DNA of 64,000 bases from positions 3,162,001 to 3,226,000 of the forward strand of contig NZ_CP065997.1 of the NCBI RefSeq assembly GCF_016127315.1, written 5' to 3'. The position numbers were made by a program, and so were the translations under genes. Of the stretch, positions 19,893 through 28,487 are shown piece by piece. This DNA is from Achromobacter deleyi (GTDB lineage Bacteria; Pseudomonadota; Gammaproteobacteria; Burkholderiales; Burkholderiaceae_B). A model generated the notes under the pieces. It saw only the letters and a list, made by a program, of their open reading frames with translations, had not been told where the DNA came from and made no database searches. Position 1 is the first letter of the stretch; each line of letters opens with the position of its first letter.

Positions 19893-20921
19893 TCAGGCCG
19901 CCATGTCCAGCACGATGCGGCCTTCGATCTGGCCGCGGCGCATGCGGTCGAACACGTTGTTGATGTTCTCCAGCTTCTCGGTGGCCACGGTCGCGTGCAC
20001 CTTGCCTTCCTCGGCGAACTGCAACGACTCCTGCAGGTCCAGGCGCGAGCCCACGATCGAGCCGCGCACGGTCACGCCGTTGAGCACCATGTCGAAGATC
20101 GACAGCGGGAAGTCGCCCGGCGGCAGGCCATTGAGCGCCACCGTGCCGCCACGGCGCACCATGCCCAGCGCCTGCTCGAAGGCCTTGGGCGAGACCGCCG
20201 TGATCAGGGCGCCGTGGGCGCCGCCGATTTCCTTCTTCAGGTACGCCGCCGGATCGGTGGTCCTGGCATTCACCACCACCTCGGCGCCCAGGCGCTTGGC
20301 GAAGGCCAGCTTGTCGTCGTCGATGTCCACCGCGGCGACGTTCAGGCCCATGGCGCGCGCATATTGCACCGCCATGTGGCCCAGGCCGCCGATGCCCGAC
20401 ACCACGACCCAGTTGCCTGGCCGCGTGTCCGTCATCTTCAGGCCCTTGTAGACCGTGACGCCGGCGCACAGCACCGGGGCGATGTCGACGAAGCCGACGT
20501 TCTTGGGCAGCAGGCCCACGTAGTCGGCGGCCGCCAGCGCGTATTCGGCGAAGCCGCCGTTGACCGAGTAGCCGGCGTTCTGCTGCTGCTCGCACAGCGT
20601 TTCCCAGCCGCCCAGGCAATGCTCGCAATGGCCACAGGCGGAATACAGCCAGGGGATGCCGACGCGATCGCCTTCCTTGACGTGCGTCACGCCTTCGCCC
20701 ACGGCCACCACGTGGCCCACGCCTTCGTGGCCGGGGATGAAGGGGGGATTGGGCTTGACCGGCCAGTCGCCCTCGACCGCGTGCAGGTCGGTGTGGCAGA
20801 CGCCGCAGGCCTCGATCTTCACCAGCAGTTCGCCGGCGCGGGGGCGGGGTACTTCGACTTCTTCGATTTCCAGGGGTTTGCCGAATGCGCGAGCCACGGC
20901 GGCCTTCATGGTTTTGTTCAT
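19893..20921 (-). CDS. adhP: Zinc-dependent alcohol dehydrogenase (AdhP type)
   Basis: A 342-residue NAD-dependent medium-chain dehydrogenase converting primary alcohols to aldehydes. The catalytic zinc ligands are in [12 protein letters not shown] and PGHEGVGHV; the four structural-zinc cysteines are in [16 protein letters not shown]; the Rossmann motif is [13 protein letters not shown]. The length and motifs match AdhP/AdhT. It is a single leftward gene with a 212-base spacer to the next, divergent gene. Confidence 0.92.
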   Translation of the reverse strand: MNKTMKAAVARAFGKPLEIEEVEVPRPRAGELLVKIEACGVCHTDLHAVEGDWPVKPNPPFIPGHEGVGHVVAVGEGVTHVKEGDRVGIPWLYSACGHCEHCLGGWETLCEQQQNAGYSVNGGFAEYALAAADYVGLLPKNVGFVDIAPVLCAGVTVYKGLKMTDTRPGNWVVVSGIGGLGHMAVQYARAMGLNVAAVDIDDDKLAFAKRLGAEVVVNARTTDPAAYLKKEIGGAHGALITAVSPKAFEQALGMVRRGGTVALNGLPPGDFPLSIFDMVLNGVTVRGSIVGSRLDLQESLQFAEEGKVHATVATEKLENINNVFDRMRRGQIEGRIVLDMAA

Positions 20922-21133
20922 TGCTACCTCCGAAGTCAGATCAGTCTTAGCATGCTCGGATGGGGACGCGTCCGAGACCTTGATTTATATCAACGCTGTC
21001 CCGATGCGCAGGCCGAGAGAAACGTGTGGTTGCAGATTGACCAGCCGGTCACCGCCGCTACCGAGCCTTGCCGCCCCGGTGGCTATCGTCGTACAGTGGC
21101 CCGCAAGCACCGTGTCCGCCCCAGGGAGCTCCC

Positions 21134-21523
21134 ATGTGTGAAATCTTCATCCGCGCGAGCGAGCAGTCCTACGCGCCCGAAACCCGTTCCCTGCGCCTGC
21201 ACGGAGTGGCCACCAGCCTGCGCCTGGAGCAATTGTTCTGGCAGGTGCTGGAAGAGATCGCGGCGCGCGACGGCATGCGCGTGACCCAGCTGATCGAGCG
21301 GCTGTACGACGAACTGGCGGAGTACCGCGGCGAGGCCGCCAACTTCACCTCGTTCCTGCGCGTGTGCTGCCTGCGCTACCAGTTGCTGCAGGCCGAGGGC
21401 CGCATCCCGGCCGATGCCGCGGTGCCGATCCGCTCGCTCAACCCCCAGGCGGTGCTGGAAGGCCTGCCGCCGTCGATGTATGACCCGCAGCCGCTGCGCC
21501 CGAAACGGCCGGTGGCGGCCTAG
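21134..21523 (+). CDS. Ribbon-helix-helix domain protein
   Basis: A 129-residue protein with a ribbon-helix-helix-like (RHH_4) N-terminal half: the strand TRSLRLHGVATSLRLEQLFW, then helices ending VTQLIERLYDELAEYRGEAA and a conserved NFTSFLRVCCLRY. The C-terminal tail is Pro-rich. Likely a small DNA-binding protein; the target is unknown. The ATG at 21134 follows GGGAG by 4 bases. It ends 12 bases before the convergent LysR gene. Confidence 0.75.
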   Translation: MCEIFIRASEQSYAPETRSLRLHGVATSLRLEQLFWQVLEEIAARDGMRVTQLIERLYDELAEYRGEAANFTSFLRVCCLRYQLLQAEGRIPADAAVPIRSLNPQAVLEGLPPSMYDPQPLRPKRPVAA

Positions 21524-21535
21524 GCCAGGGACACG

Positions 21536-22423
21536 CTATATGCGTTCGCGCAGGAATCCCTTGAGCCAGCGGCAAAAGACGCTGGCGCTGTGCGCATGCG
21601 CGCTATGGGCGTTCACGTAGGCCAGGTAGCTGGCGCCTGAACTGATGCGCTGGTCGTCCACCGGCACCAGCGTGCCGGCGGAGAGCTGATCCGCCACGAT
21701 CAACCTGGGCGCGATCAGCAGGCCCGAGCCGCCGATGGCCGCCGTGACCGCGAGGAAGAGATGGTCGTAGCTGGCGATGACATTGAGGCGTTCGATCGGG
21801 ACGCCGGCGCCAAGCGCCCATGTCGCGATCACGTCGGGCCGGGAGCGCGCCGCGATCATCGGCCACCGGTCTTCGCGAGCCATGCGCTGCACGAGCGACG
21901 GCGACCCGACACAGACGAGTTCCTCGCGCATCAATTCCCAGCTTTCCGAGCCCGGCATGCTCAGGTCCCGGGTGATGAGCACGTCGAAATCGTCGGAAGG
22001 CTCGGGCGATGACAGCGACGTGATCAGATCGATCTGCACTCCATATTCCGCCGTGTAGGCGGCCAGTGAAGGCACGATCACCGTCATTGCAAAGCTCGGC
22101 ATGGAGGTGCTCACCTTGAGCCGGTCGTGCCGCAATCCCTTTTGCGCCAGCAGCCGCAGCGTGACTTCGATCGTGGACATCGCGTCCTTGACCGCATCGA
22201 AAAGCTGCAGCCCGCTTGGCGTGAATTCGATGGTGGCCCCCCTGCGGTGGAACAGCCGCCCTCCTGCGAAGGTCTCCAGTGTCGCGATATGGCGGCTCAC
22301 CGCGCCTTGGGTCACGCCCAGGGCCGCGGCCGCCCGCGTGAAGTTGCCGTGCTGGCCGACTGCCACGAAGGCGCGCAGGGGCGTCAGGGGCATGTCCACG
22401 CCTTTATTGTGAGTAAAACTCAT
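21536..22423 (-). CDS. LysR family regulator, probable controller of the phosphonoalanine operon
   Basis: A 295-residue LysR protein; the helix-turn-helix is in LRAFVAVGQHGNFTRAAAAL with TQGAVSRHIATLE. It is divergent from the transporter-aminotransferase-hydrolase operon and separated from it by about 108 bases, so it most likely activates that operon in response to phosphonoalanine or phosphonopyruvate. The described Variovorax Pal2 cluster also has a LysR gene. Start may be at 22423 or ten codons later (MPLTPLRAF); both have purine-rich upstream sequence. Confidence 0.85.
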   Translation of the reverse strand: MSFTHNKGVDMPLTPLRAFVAVGQHGNFTRAAAALGVTQGAVSRHIATLETFAGGRLFHRRGATIEFTPSGLQLFDAVKDAMSTIEVTLRLLAQKGLRHDRLKVSTSMPSFAMTVIVPSLAAYTAEYGVQIDLITSLSSPEPSDDFDVLITRDLSMPGSESWELMREELVCVGSPSLVQRMAREDRWPMIAARSRPDVIATWALGAGVPIERLNVIASYDHLFLAVTAAIGGSGLLIAPRLIVADQLSAGTLVPVDDQRISSGASYLAYVNAHSAHAHSASVFCRWLKGFLRERI

Positions 22424-22531
22424 GGTTACAGCTCCCCCTGGAATAGTGTCATGAAATGGTCGTGGATGCGGGATTTAACGAAGACTAGCATGGGTTCCTT
22501 CAATAACCGCACACCTCGCGAGGCCATGCAA

Positions 22532-23515
22532 ATGTTTCGTTCCCTACATAAACTATGCCTTTTACTCATTATGACGGGCGCGCCGTTCTTGCCCGCGCAG
22601 GCGGGCGAGGTGGTGCTGTATTCGTCCAACAATGTGGAGACCGTGAATCGGGTCGTCGATCAGTTCACCAAAGAAAACCCGGATGTGAAGGTGTCCGTCG
22701 TGCGTGCGGGAACCGGTGCGCTGATGCAGCGCATCAAGGCCGAAGCGGCCAATCCGCTGGGGGATATCTTCTGGTCGGGAGGCCTGTCGACCATCGGTGA
22801 ATTCCAGGAGTATCTGCAGCCCTACGACTCGCCGCAGGCGAGCGCCGTGGCGCCCGCCTATCGCGGCGAAGGGGGGCGCTGGTTGGGCACCAATACGCAT
22901 GTGACGGTGCTGATGTCCAATCTGCGCCAGGTTCCCGGTGGCCAGCCGCCGCGCGGGTGGGCCGATCTGGCCGATCCGAAATGGAAGGGAAAGATCGTCA
23001 TTTCGGACCCGGAGCGCGGTAGTGCTTCATTTGTCGCCCTGTATGGCCTGGAAAAGCTGCTGGGCAAGGATGTCCTCGCCGCCGTCGCGCGAAATGCCGT
23101 GGTGGTCGGCACCACCTCTGCCGCTTACGAAGGCGTTGCCAAAGGCGAGTTCGCCGTGGCCGTGACGATGGAATACGCCGCCTACGAATACGTGGCCGGC
23201 GGGCTGAAGGACATCAAGATCACGTACCCGGTCGAGGGCACCTTCCTCTCGCCCGAAGGGATGGCCCTCATCAAGGGCGGAAAGCACCCGCAGGAGGCTC
23301 GCAGGCTCTATGAGTTCCTGGCCTCGGCCAAGACGCAGACGGAAGTCTTCAAGAGTGCCTACCGCCGTCCCCTGCGCGCGGATATCGACGTGAGCAAGCT
23401 GGCTGATCTGCCCGCGATGGCCGACATCAAGGTGATCGCGCTTGACGACGCCCGCATGGGCGCGGAGCGGGCCGGGTTCATTGCGCAATGGCGGCAGATC
23501 ATCAACGCGCGTTGA
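22532..23515 (+). CDS. ABC transporter substrate-binding protein, probable phosphonoalanine uptake
   Basis: A 327-residue periplasmic binding protein of the iron/2-aminoethylphosphonate (family 1) group. The signal peptide is FRSLHKLCLLLIMTGAPFLP with cleavage near AQAG. Core blocks are VVLYSSNNVETVNRVVDQFT, DIFWSGGLSTIG and VEGTFLSPEGMALI. The ATG at 22532 is preferred because GAGG lies 8 bases upstream; ATG 22526 is in frame but too close. It is first in an operon with the ATPase, fused permease, aminotransferase and hydrolase, which suggests a phosphonate amino acid as ligand; ferric iron is the alternative for this fold. Confidence 0.82.
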   Translation: MFRSLHKLCLLLIMTGAPFLPAQAGEVVLYSSNNVETVNRVVDQFTKENPDVKVSVVRAGTGALMQRIKAEAANPLGDIFWSGGLSTIGEFQEYLQPYDSPQASAVAPAYRGEGGRWLGTNTHVTVLMSNLRQVPGGQPPRGWADLADPKWKGKIVISDPERGSASFVALYGLEKLLGKDVLAAVARNAVVVGTTSAAYEGVAKGEFAVAVTMEYAAYEYVAGGLKDIKITYPVEGTFLSPEGMALIKGGKHPQEARRLYEFLASAKTQTEVFKSAYRRPLRADIDVSKLADLPAMADIKVIALDDARMGAERAGFIAQWRQIINAR

Positions 23516-23549
23516 ACGCGCCGGCCGCGCGCCAGAGAGGAAAACCCAG

Positions 23550-24614
23550 ATGCAGGTTTCATTCGAATCCATCGCGCAGAGCTACGGGGCGCAGTTGCTG
23601 TTCGACTGTCTCAACCTCGTTATTCCCAGCGGTTCGTTTTTCACGCTGTTGGGGCCGTCGGGCTGCGGCAAGACGACACTGCTGCGCATGCTCGGCGGAT
23701 TCGTCCGGCCCGATGCCGGGCGCATCCGCTTTGGCGGCGAGGACGTGACGGGCGTGCCGGTGCATCGCCGGGGCGTGGGCATGGTGTTCCAGGACTATGC
23801 GCTGTTTCCGGACCGTTCGATCCTCGCCAACGTGACCTACGGTCTTGCCGCGCGGGGCGTGGCAAGAGCGGAGGCCGAAGAACGAGGACGCGCCATGCTT
23901 CGCCGTGTCGGCCTGGACGCCTTCGCCGACCGCGCGCCCGCGGCGCTCTCGGGCGGACAGCGCCAGCGGGTGGCCATGGCGCGCGCGCTGGTGATCCAGC
24001 CACGCCTGCTGTTGCTGGACGAACCGCTGTCGGCGCTGGACGTGAAGCTGCGGGTGGAACTGCGCGGCATGATCCGCGACTTGCAGAGCGAGGCGGGTAT
24101 CACTACGGTATTCGTCACGCACGATCAGGAAGAGGCCCTGGCCCTGTCCGATCATATCGCCGTGATGGATCGCGGAAGCATCGTCCAGATCGGGACGCCC
24201 CGCGAGATCTACATGCAGCCTCACACGGTCTTCACCGCGGATTTCGTTGGCAGCGCCAACCTTCTCGCCATCGACGGCGAGTTGCCCGCCACGCCGAATG
24301 GGCTGCGCCGCCTCGCCACGCCGGCCGGCGTCATCCTGACCGATTGCAAGGCGCCGCTGACCGCCGGCGCGCGGCTGGCGGTGCGCAGCGAGGAATTGCG
24401 CTTCGCTGACGCCGGACGGGCGCAGGAGGGCCACCTCCGTGGCGTGATCGAGCACGTGGAGTTCCGGGGCAGCATCACGGGCTACCGGGTCCGCACCGAC
24501 GCGGGCGTCATCCGCGTCGACGTGCGCACCAGCCAGCCGGACCAGGCGCGTGCCCAGGGCGATGCGGTCGTGCTCGCGCTGCCCTGGAACGCGCGCGTCG
24601 TACGGGAAATGTGA
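23550..24614 (+). CDS. ABC transporter ATP-binding protein (phosphonoalanine/AEP-type importer)
   Basis: A 354-residue ATPase. Walker A is GPSGCGKTT (35-43), the signature is LSGGQRQR, Walker B is RLLLLDEPLSALD, the switch is VFVTHDQEEA, and a C-terminal TOBE-like domain follows. It powers the fused permease downstream, whose start codon overlaps its stop (TGATG). The ATG at 23550 follows GAGAGGAAAA. Confidence 0.9.
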   Translation: MQVSFESIAQSYGAQLLFDCLNLVIPSGSFFTLLGPSGCGKTTLLRMLGGFVRPDAGRIRFGGEDVTGVPVHRRGVGMVFQDYALFPDRSILANVTYGLAARGVARAEAEERGRAMLRRVGLDAFADRAPAALSGGQRQRVAMARALVIQPRLLLLDEPLSALDVKLRVELRGMIRDLQSEAGITTVFVTHDQEEALALSDHIAVMDRGSIVQIGTPREIYMQPHTVFTADFVGSANLLAIDGELPATPNGLRRLATPAGVILTDCKAPLTAGARLAVRSEELRFADAGRAQEGHLRGVIEHVEFRGSITGYRVRTDAGVIRVDVRTSQPDQARAQGDAVVLALPWNARVVREM

Positions 24615-26269
24615 TGCTGAAAGCACTTCGACGCGATCCCGCCTGGATGACAGCGGCCTGGTTGGCCCTGGGCCTGCTCGGCGTTTTCCTGCTGCTGCCG
24701 CTGGTCGGCATGCTTGGCAAGTCCTTCATTGGTGCCGACGGGCACGCAAGCCTGGAGGGGTACACCCGCTTTTTCTCCGAGGCGGCCTATCGGGACGTCT
24801 TCCTGAATACGGTGATCCTCGGTATCGCGGTCACGGTTTCGTCGATGCTGGTGGGAGGCGGTCTGGCGGTCGTGGTGGCGCGCTGCCGTTTTCCAATGGC
24901 GGGCATGGTCACGGCATTGCCGCTGGTGACGCTCGTGATTCCCGACGTCGTCGTGGCGGCGGCCTGGGTGCTGATCCTGGGACGCCAGGGGCTGGTGAAC
25001 ATGGCATTGGCGCCATGGGGCATCGAGCTGCCGTCGTTGTACTCCTGGTGGGGCATGGTCTTCGTGATGACCCTGAACAACTACGTGTACGCCTTCGTCG
25101 CGGTGTTGGTGGGCCTGAAGTCGATGGACCGCAACCTGGAGGAGGCGGCCCAGAGCCTGGGCCGGCCGATCAGCCGCGTGCTGGGCGGGGTCACGCTGCC
25201 GCTGATGCTGCCGTCGCTCTTCGCCGGGGCGCTCATCGTGTTCACCCATGTGATCGGCAGCTTTGGCGTGCCCGCCATCCTGGGCGCGCGCACGCCGGTG
25301 CTGGCGGTGAAAGCCTACAACGAGTTCGTGAGCGAAATGGGCGGCAATCCGCAGATGCAGACGACGATGGCGTCGATCCTGGTCTTCCTGGGCGCGGGTC
25401 TGCTGCTGGTGCAAAAGTTCATCGTCGAGAAGCGGCGCTTCGAGATGGAGGCCAGCCGCAGCCCCGTCGCATTGGAGATCAGGGGCTGGCGGGCGACGCT
25501 GGCGAGCGTGGCGGTGCTGGGCGTGGTGGCGCTGTCCCTCATGCCCGCCGTGGTGGTGGTGGTGACCGCGTTCACGCCCTCCGTGGGGCCGGTGCTGCAT
25601 TACGGCAGTTTCACGCTGGCGCATTTGCGGCATGCGCTGTTCCGTGCCCCCGAGCCCTTGTACAACTCGCTGTTCCTGGCTTCCATCGCCACGGTGGCGG
25701 GCGCGGTCTTCTCGGTCGCGGCGGCGTACCTGATCGTCAAGCGGCGATCAGCGCTGACGCACGCGCTCGATGTGCTGGTGATGTTGCCGTTGACCATCGC
25801 CGGCACCGTGCTGGGCATTGCGCTGATCAACACGTTCAACCACGGCTGGTTGGTGTTGACGGGTAGCTGGGTGATCATGGCATTGGCCTATTTCGTGCGC
25901 CGGATGCCGACCAGCGTGCGAGCGGCGGCGGGGCCCTTGCACAACCTTCGAGACTCCATCGAAGAGGCGTCCATGAGCCTGGGGGTGGGGCCATTGCGCA
26001 GCTTCGTGCGGGTGGTCCTGCCTGTGATCGGCCCGTCGGTGGTGGCCGCGGCCGTGCTGATGTGGGTCACCACGCTGTCGGAGTTGTCGGCCACGGTGGT
26101 GCTGTATTTCGGCGGGATGAACACCATGCCCATCGAGATCTTCCAGCAGATCGACAGCGGCCGCCTGGCGCTTGCCTGCGCCTATAGCCTCGTGTTGCTG
26201 CTGGCCATCTTCATTCCCCTGGCGCTCGCGCGCTGGATTTTCAAATTGAAAGTAGGAACCCTCGAATGA
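24614..26269 (+). CDS. Fused two-domain ABC permease (FbpB/AEP-transporter type)
   Basis: A 551-residue inner-membrane protein with two tandem permease domains, about 12 membrane helices. The EAA-type loops are visible twice: NLEEAAQSLGRPISRVLGGV and SIEEASMSLGVGPLRSFVRV. This double permease is typical of ferric-iron and 2-aminoethylphosphonate importers. Its start overlaps the ATPase stop, and its end overlaps the aminotransferase start by 4 bases, so translation is probably coupled. Confidence 0.88.
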   Translation: MLKALRRDPAWMTAAWLALGLLGVFLLLPLVGMLGKSFIGADGHASLEGYTRFFSEAAYRDVFLNTVILGIAVTVSSMLVGGGLAVVVARCRFPMAGMVTALPLVTLVIPDVVVAAAWVLILGRQGLVNMALAPWGIELPSLYSWWGMVFVMTLNNYVYAFVAVLVGLKSMDRNLEEAAQSLGRPISRVLGGVTLPLMLPSLFAGALIVFTHVIGSFGVPAILGARTPVLAVKAYNEFVSEMGGNPQMQTTMASILVFLGAGLLLVQKFIVEKRRFEMEASRSPVALEIRGWRATLASVAVLGVVALSLMPAVVVVVTAFTPSVGPVLHYGSFTLAHLRHALFRAPEPLYNSLFLASIATVAGAVFSVAAAYLIVKRRSALTHALDVLVMLPLTIAGTVLGIALINTFNHGWLVLTGSWVIMALAYFVRRMPTSVRAAAGPLHNLRDSIEEASMSLGVGPLRSFVRVVLPVIGPSVVAAAVLMWVTTLSELSATVVLYFGGMNTMPIEIFQQIDSGRLALACAYSLVLLLAIFIPLALARWIFKLKVGTLE

Positions 26270-27492
26270 CTTCATCTTCGCAACTTCCGCAGCTATCCCT
26301 GGCCGATCGTGTGCTGAGCGCCAAGCCGTCGGCCACCAAAGAGATGACACGGCTGGCGAACCAGCTCAAGCTGGAAGGCAGGAGTGTCATTGCGTTGAGC
26401 CAGGGCGAGCCGGACTTCCCCACGCCCGACCATGTGCGTGACGCCGCCAGGCAGGCCATCGATCGCAACGAATCGCGCTACACCGAGGTGGCCGGAACCC
26501 TGGCGCTGCGCCAGGCCGTGGCGCGCAAGTTCGAGCGCGACAACGGACTGCGCTTCAGCCCGGAGCAGATACAGGTCGGATGTGGCGCCAAGCAGATTCT
26601 CTACAACGCGCTGCAGGCGACCGTCAATCCGGGCGACGAGGTGGTCGTGCCCACGCCCGCCTGGGTCTCCTACCCTGAAATGGTGCAACTGGCTGGCGGC
26701 ACGCCCGTGATCGTGCGCTGCCATGCCGACGCCGGCTTCAAGATCACGCCGGCACAGTTGGAAGCCGCGATCACGCCGCGCACCAAATGGCTGATGTTGA
26801 ACTCGCCGTCGAATCCGAGCGGCGCGGTCTATTCGCATGACGAACTGGCGGCGCTGGGAGAGGTGCTGCTGCGCCATCCCCAGGTCTGGGTGATGGCGGA
26901 CGACATCTACGAAAAGATCCGCTACGAGGACGCGGAATTCGCCACGCCGGCCGCCGTCACGCCCGCGCTGGCGTCGCGGACGCTGACCATCAACGGCGTG
27001 TCCAAGGCCTACGCCATGACCGGGTGGCGCGTGGGTTTCGGCGGCGGGCCAGTCGAACTGATCAAGGCCATGAACCTGGTCCAGTCGCAGTCCACGTCGC
27101 ACACCAGTTCGATCAGCCAGGCGGCATCGGTCGCGGCGCTCGATGGTCCGATGGACTTTCTGCCGACGTTCGTGGAAGCGTTCCGCCGCCGCCGCAACCT
27201 CGTCGTGGGACGGCTCAATGCGATCGAGGGCCTTGCCTGCGACCTGCCGCCGGGGGCGTTCTACGCCTTTCCCAGTTGCCAGGGGCTGCTCGGCCGCCGC
27301 GACGCGGCGGGCCAGCCGATCGCCACGGACGCCGATCTTGCGCTGTATCTGTTGCGCGAGGCGGGTGTCGCCATCGTCCCGGGATCGGCCTTCGAGCTGC
27401 CGGGCCACTTCCGCGTTTCCTACGCAGCCTCCGACGCGGAGCTCGACGAAGCCATGGCGCGGATTGCCGCGGCATGCGCCCGGTTGTGCTGA
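26266..27492 (+). CDS. PLP aminotransferase, probable L-phosphonoalanine transaminase
   Basis: A 408-residue class I aminotransferase. The PLP lysine is in INGVSKAYAMTGWRVGF; other signatures are SQGEPDFPTPDHV, NSPSNPSGAVY and ADDIYEKIRYE. Located between a phosphonate-type importer and a phosphonopyruvate hydrolase, it most likely converts L-phosphonoalanine (2-amino-3-phosphonopropionate) to phosphonopyruvate, as reported for the PalB enzyme of Variovorax. Aspartate-type aminotransferase activity is the alternative. It overlaps the permease by 4 bases. Confidence 0.82.
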   Translation: MTSSSQLPQLSLADRVLSAKPSATKEMTRLANQLKLEGRSVIALSQGEPDFPTPDHVRDAARQAIDRNESRYTEVAGTLALRQAVARKFERDNGLRFSPEQIQVGCGAKQILYNALQATVNPGDEVVVPTPAWVSYPEMVQLAGGTPVIVRCHADAGFKITPAQLEAAITPRTKWLMLNSPSNPSGAVYSHDELAALGEVLLRHPQVWVMADDIYEKIRYEDAEFATPAAVTPALASRTLTINGVSKAYAMTGWRVGFGGGPVELIKAMNLVQSQSTSHTSSISQAASVAALDGPMDFLPTFVEAFRRRRNLVVGRLNAIEGLACDLPPGAFYAFPSCQGLLGRRDAAGQPIATDADLALYLLREAGVAIVPGSAFELPGHFRVSYAASDAELDEAMARIAAACARLC

Positions 27493-27539
27493 CGCACCCG
27501 TCGAGCCGCGTTGCTTCCAATCTTCCTGAGGAACATTCC

Positions 27540-28412
27540 ATGACCAAGAACCAAACGCTTCGCGCCGCGCTGGACAGCGGCAATCTGTTTACCGCCATGG
27601 CCGCCCACAATCCCCTCGTGGCCAGGCTGGCCGAACAGGCCGGCTTTGGCGGCATCTGGGGCAGCGGCTTCGAGCTGTCGGCCAGCTACGCGGTGCCGGA
27701 TGCCAACATCCTGTCCATGGGTACCCACCTGGAAATGATGCGCGCCATCGCCGCCAGCGTGTCCATTCCCTTGATCGCGGACATCGATACCGGCTTCGGC
27801 AATGCGGTGAACGTGAGCTATGTCGTGCCGCAATACGAGGCCGCGGGCGCGTCGGCCATCGTGATGGAGGACAAGACATTCCCCAAGGACACCAGCCTGC
27901 GCGCCGATGGCCGCCAGGAGTTGGTGCGGATCGAGGAATTCCAAGGCAAGGTCGCCGCGGCGGTGGCCGCGCGCCGGGACAAGGATTTCGTCGTGATTGC
28001 GCGCGTGGAGGCGTTGATCGCGGGCCTGGGCCAGGAGGAAGCGACGCGCCGCGCGCTGGCCTACGAGGAAGCCGGCGCCGATGCCATCCTGATTCACTCG
28101 AAGCAGAAAACGCCAGAAGAGATCCTGGCGTTCGTGCAGGAATGGCCCGGCCAGGTGCCGCTGGTGCTGGTGCCCACGGCCTACCCGCAGCTCACCGAGG
28201 TCGATATCGCCGCATTGGGCAAGGTGGGGGTCGTCATTTATGGCAACCATGCCATTCGCGCCGCCGTAGGGGCCGTGCGCAAGGTGTTCGCGCAGATCCG
28301 GGCGGATGGCGGTATCGGCAACGTGGATGCGACCTTGCCCACCGTCAAGGAGATCATCGCGCTGCAGGGGGATGAACACATGCGCGCCATCGAGGCTCGC
28401 TACCTGAAGTAG
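27540..28412 (+). CDS. palA: Phosphonopyruvate hydrolase
   Basis: A 290-residue PEP mutase/isocitrate lyase superfamily protein that would split phosphonopyruvate to pyruvate and phosphate. Active-site residues are in place: Asp54 (VPDANIL), Asp81/Asp83 (IADIDTGFG), Glu110-Asp-Lys, Lys116 and Arg156-region IARVEALIAG. The gating loop reads EDKTFPKDTS with Thr118; PEP mutases have Asn at this position, and a Thr is described for the Variovorax Pal2 hydrolase, to which the protein looks very similar from memory. With the preceding aminotransferase it forms a two-step route from phosphonoalanine to pyruvate and phosphate. Confidence 0.88.
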   Translation: MTKNQTLRAALDSGNLFTAMAAHNPLVARLAEQAGFGGIWGSGFELSASYAVPDANILSMGTHLEMMRAIAASVSIPLIADIDTGFGNAVNVSYVVPQYEAAGASAIVMEDKTFPKDTSLRADGRQELVRIEEFQGKVAAAVAARRDKDFVVIARVEALIAGLGQEEATRRALAYEEAGADAILIHSKQKTPEEILAFVQEWPGQVPLVLVPTAYPQLTEVDIAALGKVGVVIYGNHAIRAAVGAVRKVFAQIRADGGIGNVDATLPTVKEIIALQGDEHMRAIEARYLK

Positions 28413-28440
28413 GCGTTGTCGTCGACACAGGCATCATGCA

Positions 28441-28466
28441 CCGCGGCGGCCCTTGGGCCGCCGCGG
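28441..28466. terminator. Strong hairpin between convergent genes
   Basis: CCGCGGCGGC (28441-28450) pairs perfectly with GCCGCCGCGG (28457-28466). It lies between the phosphonopyruvate hydrolase and the convergent peptidase gene. No T run follows in either direction, so bidirectional termination is only probable. Confidence 0.5.
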
Positions 28467-28487
28467 TCGTCATGTAGTCGGGGCGTG

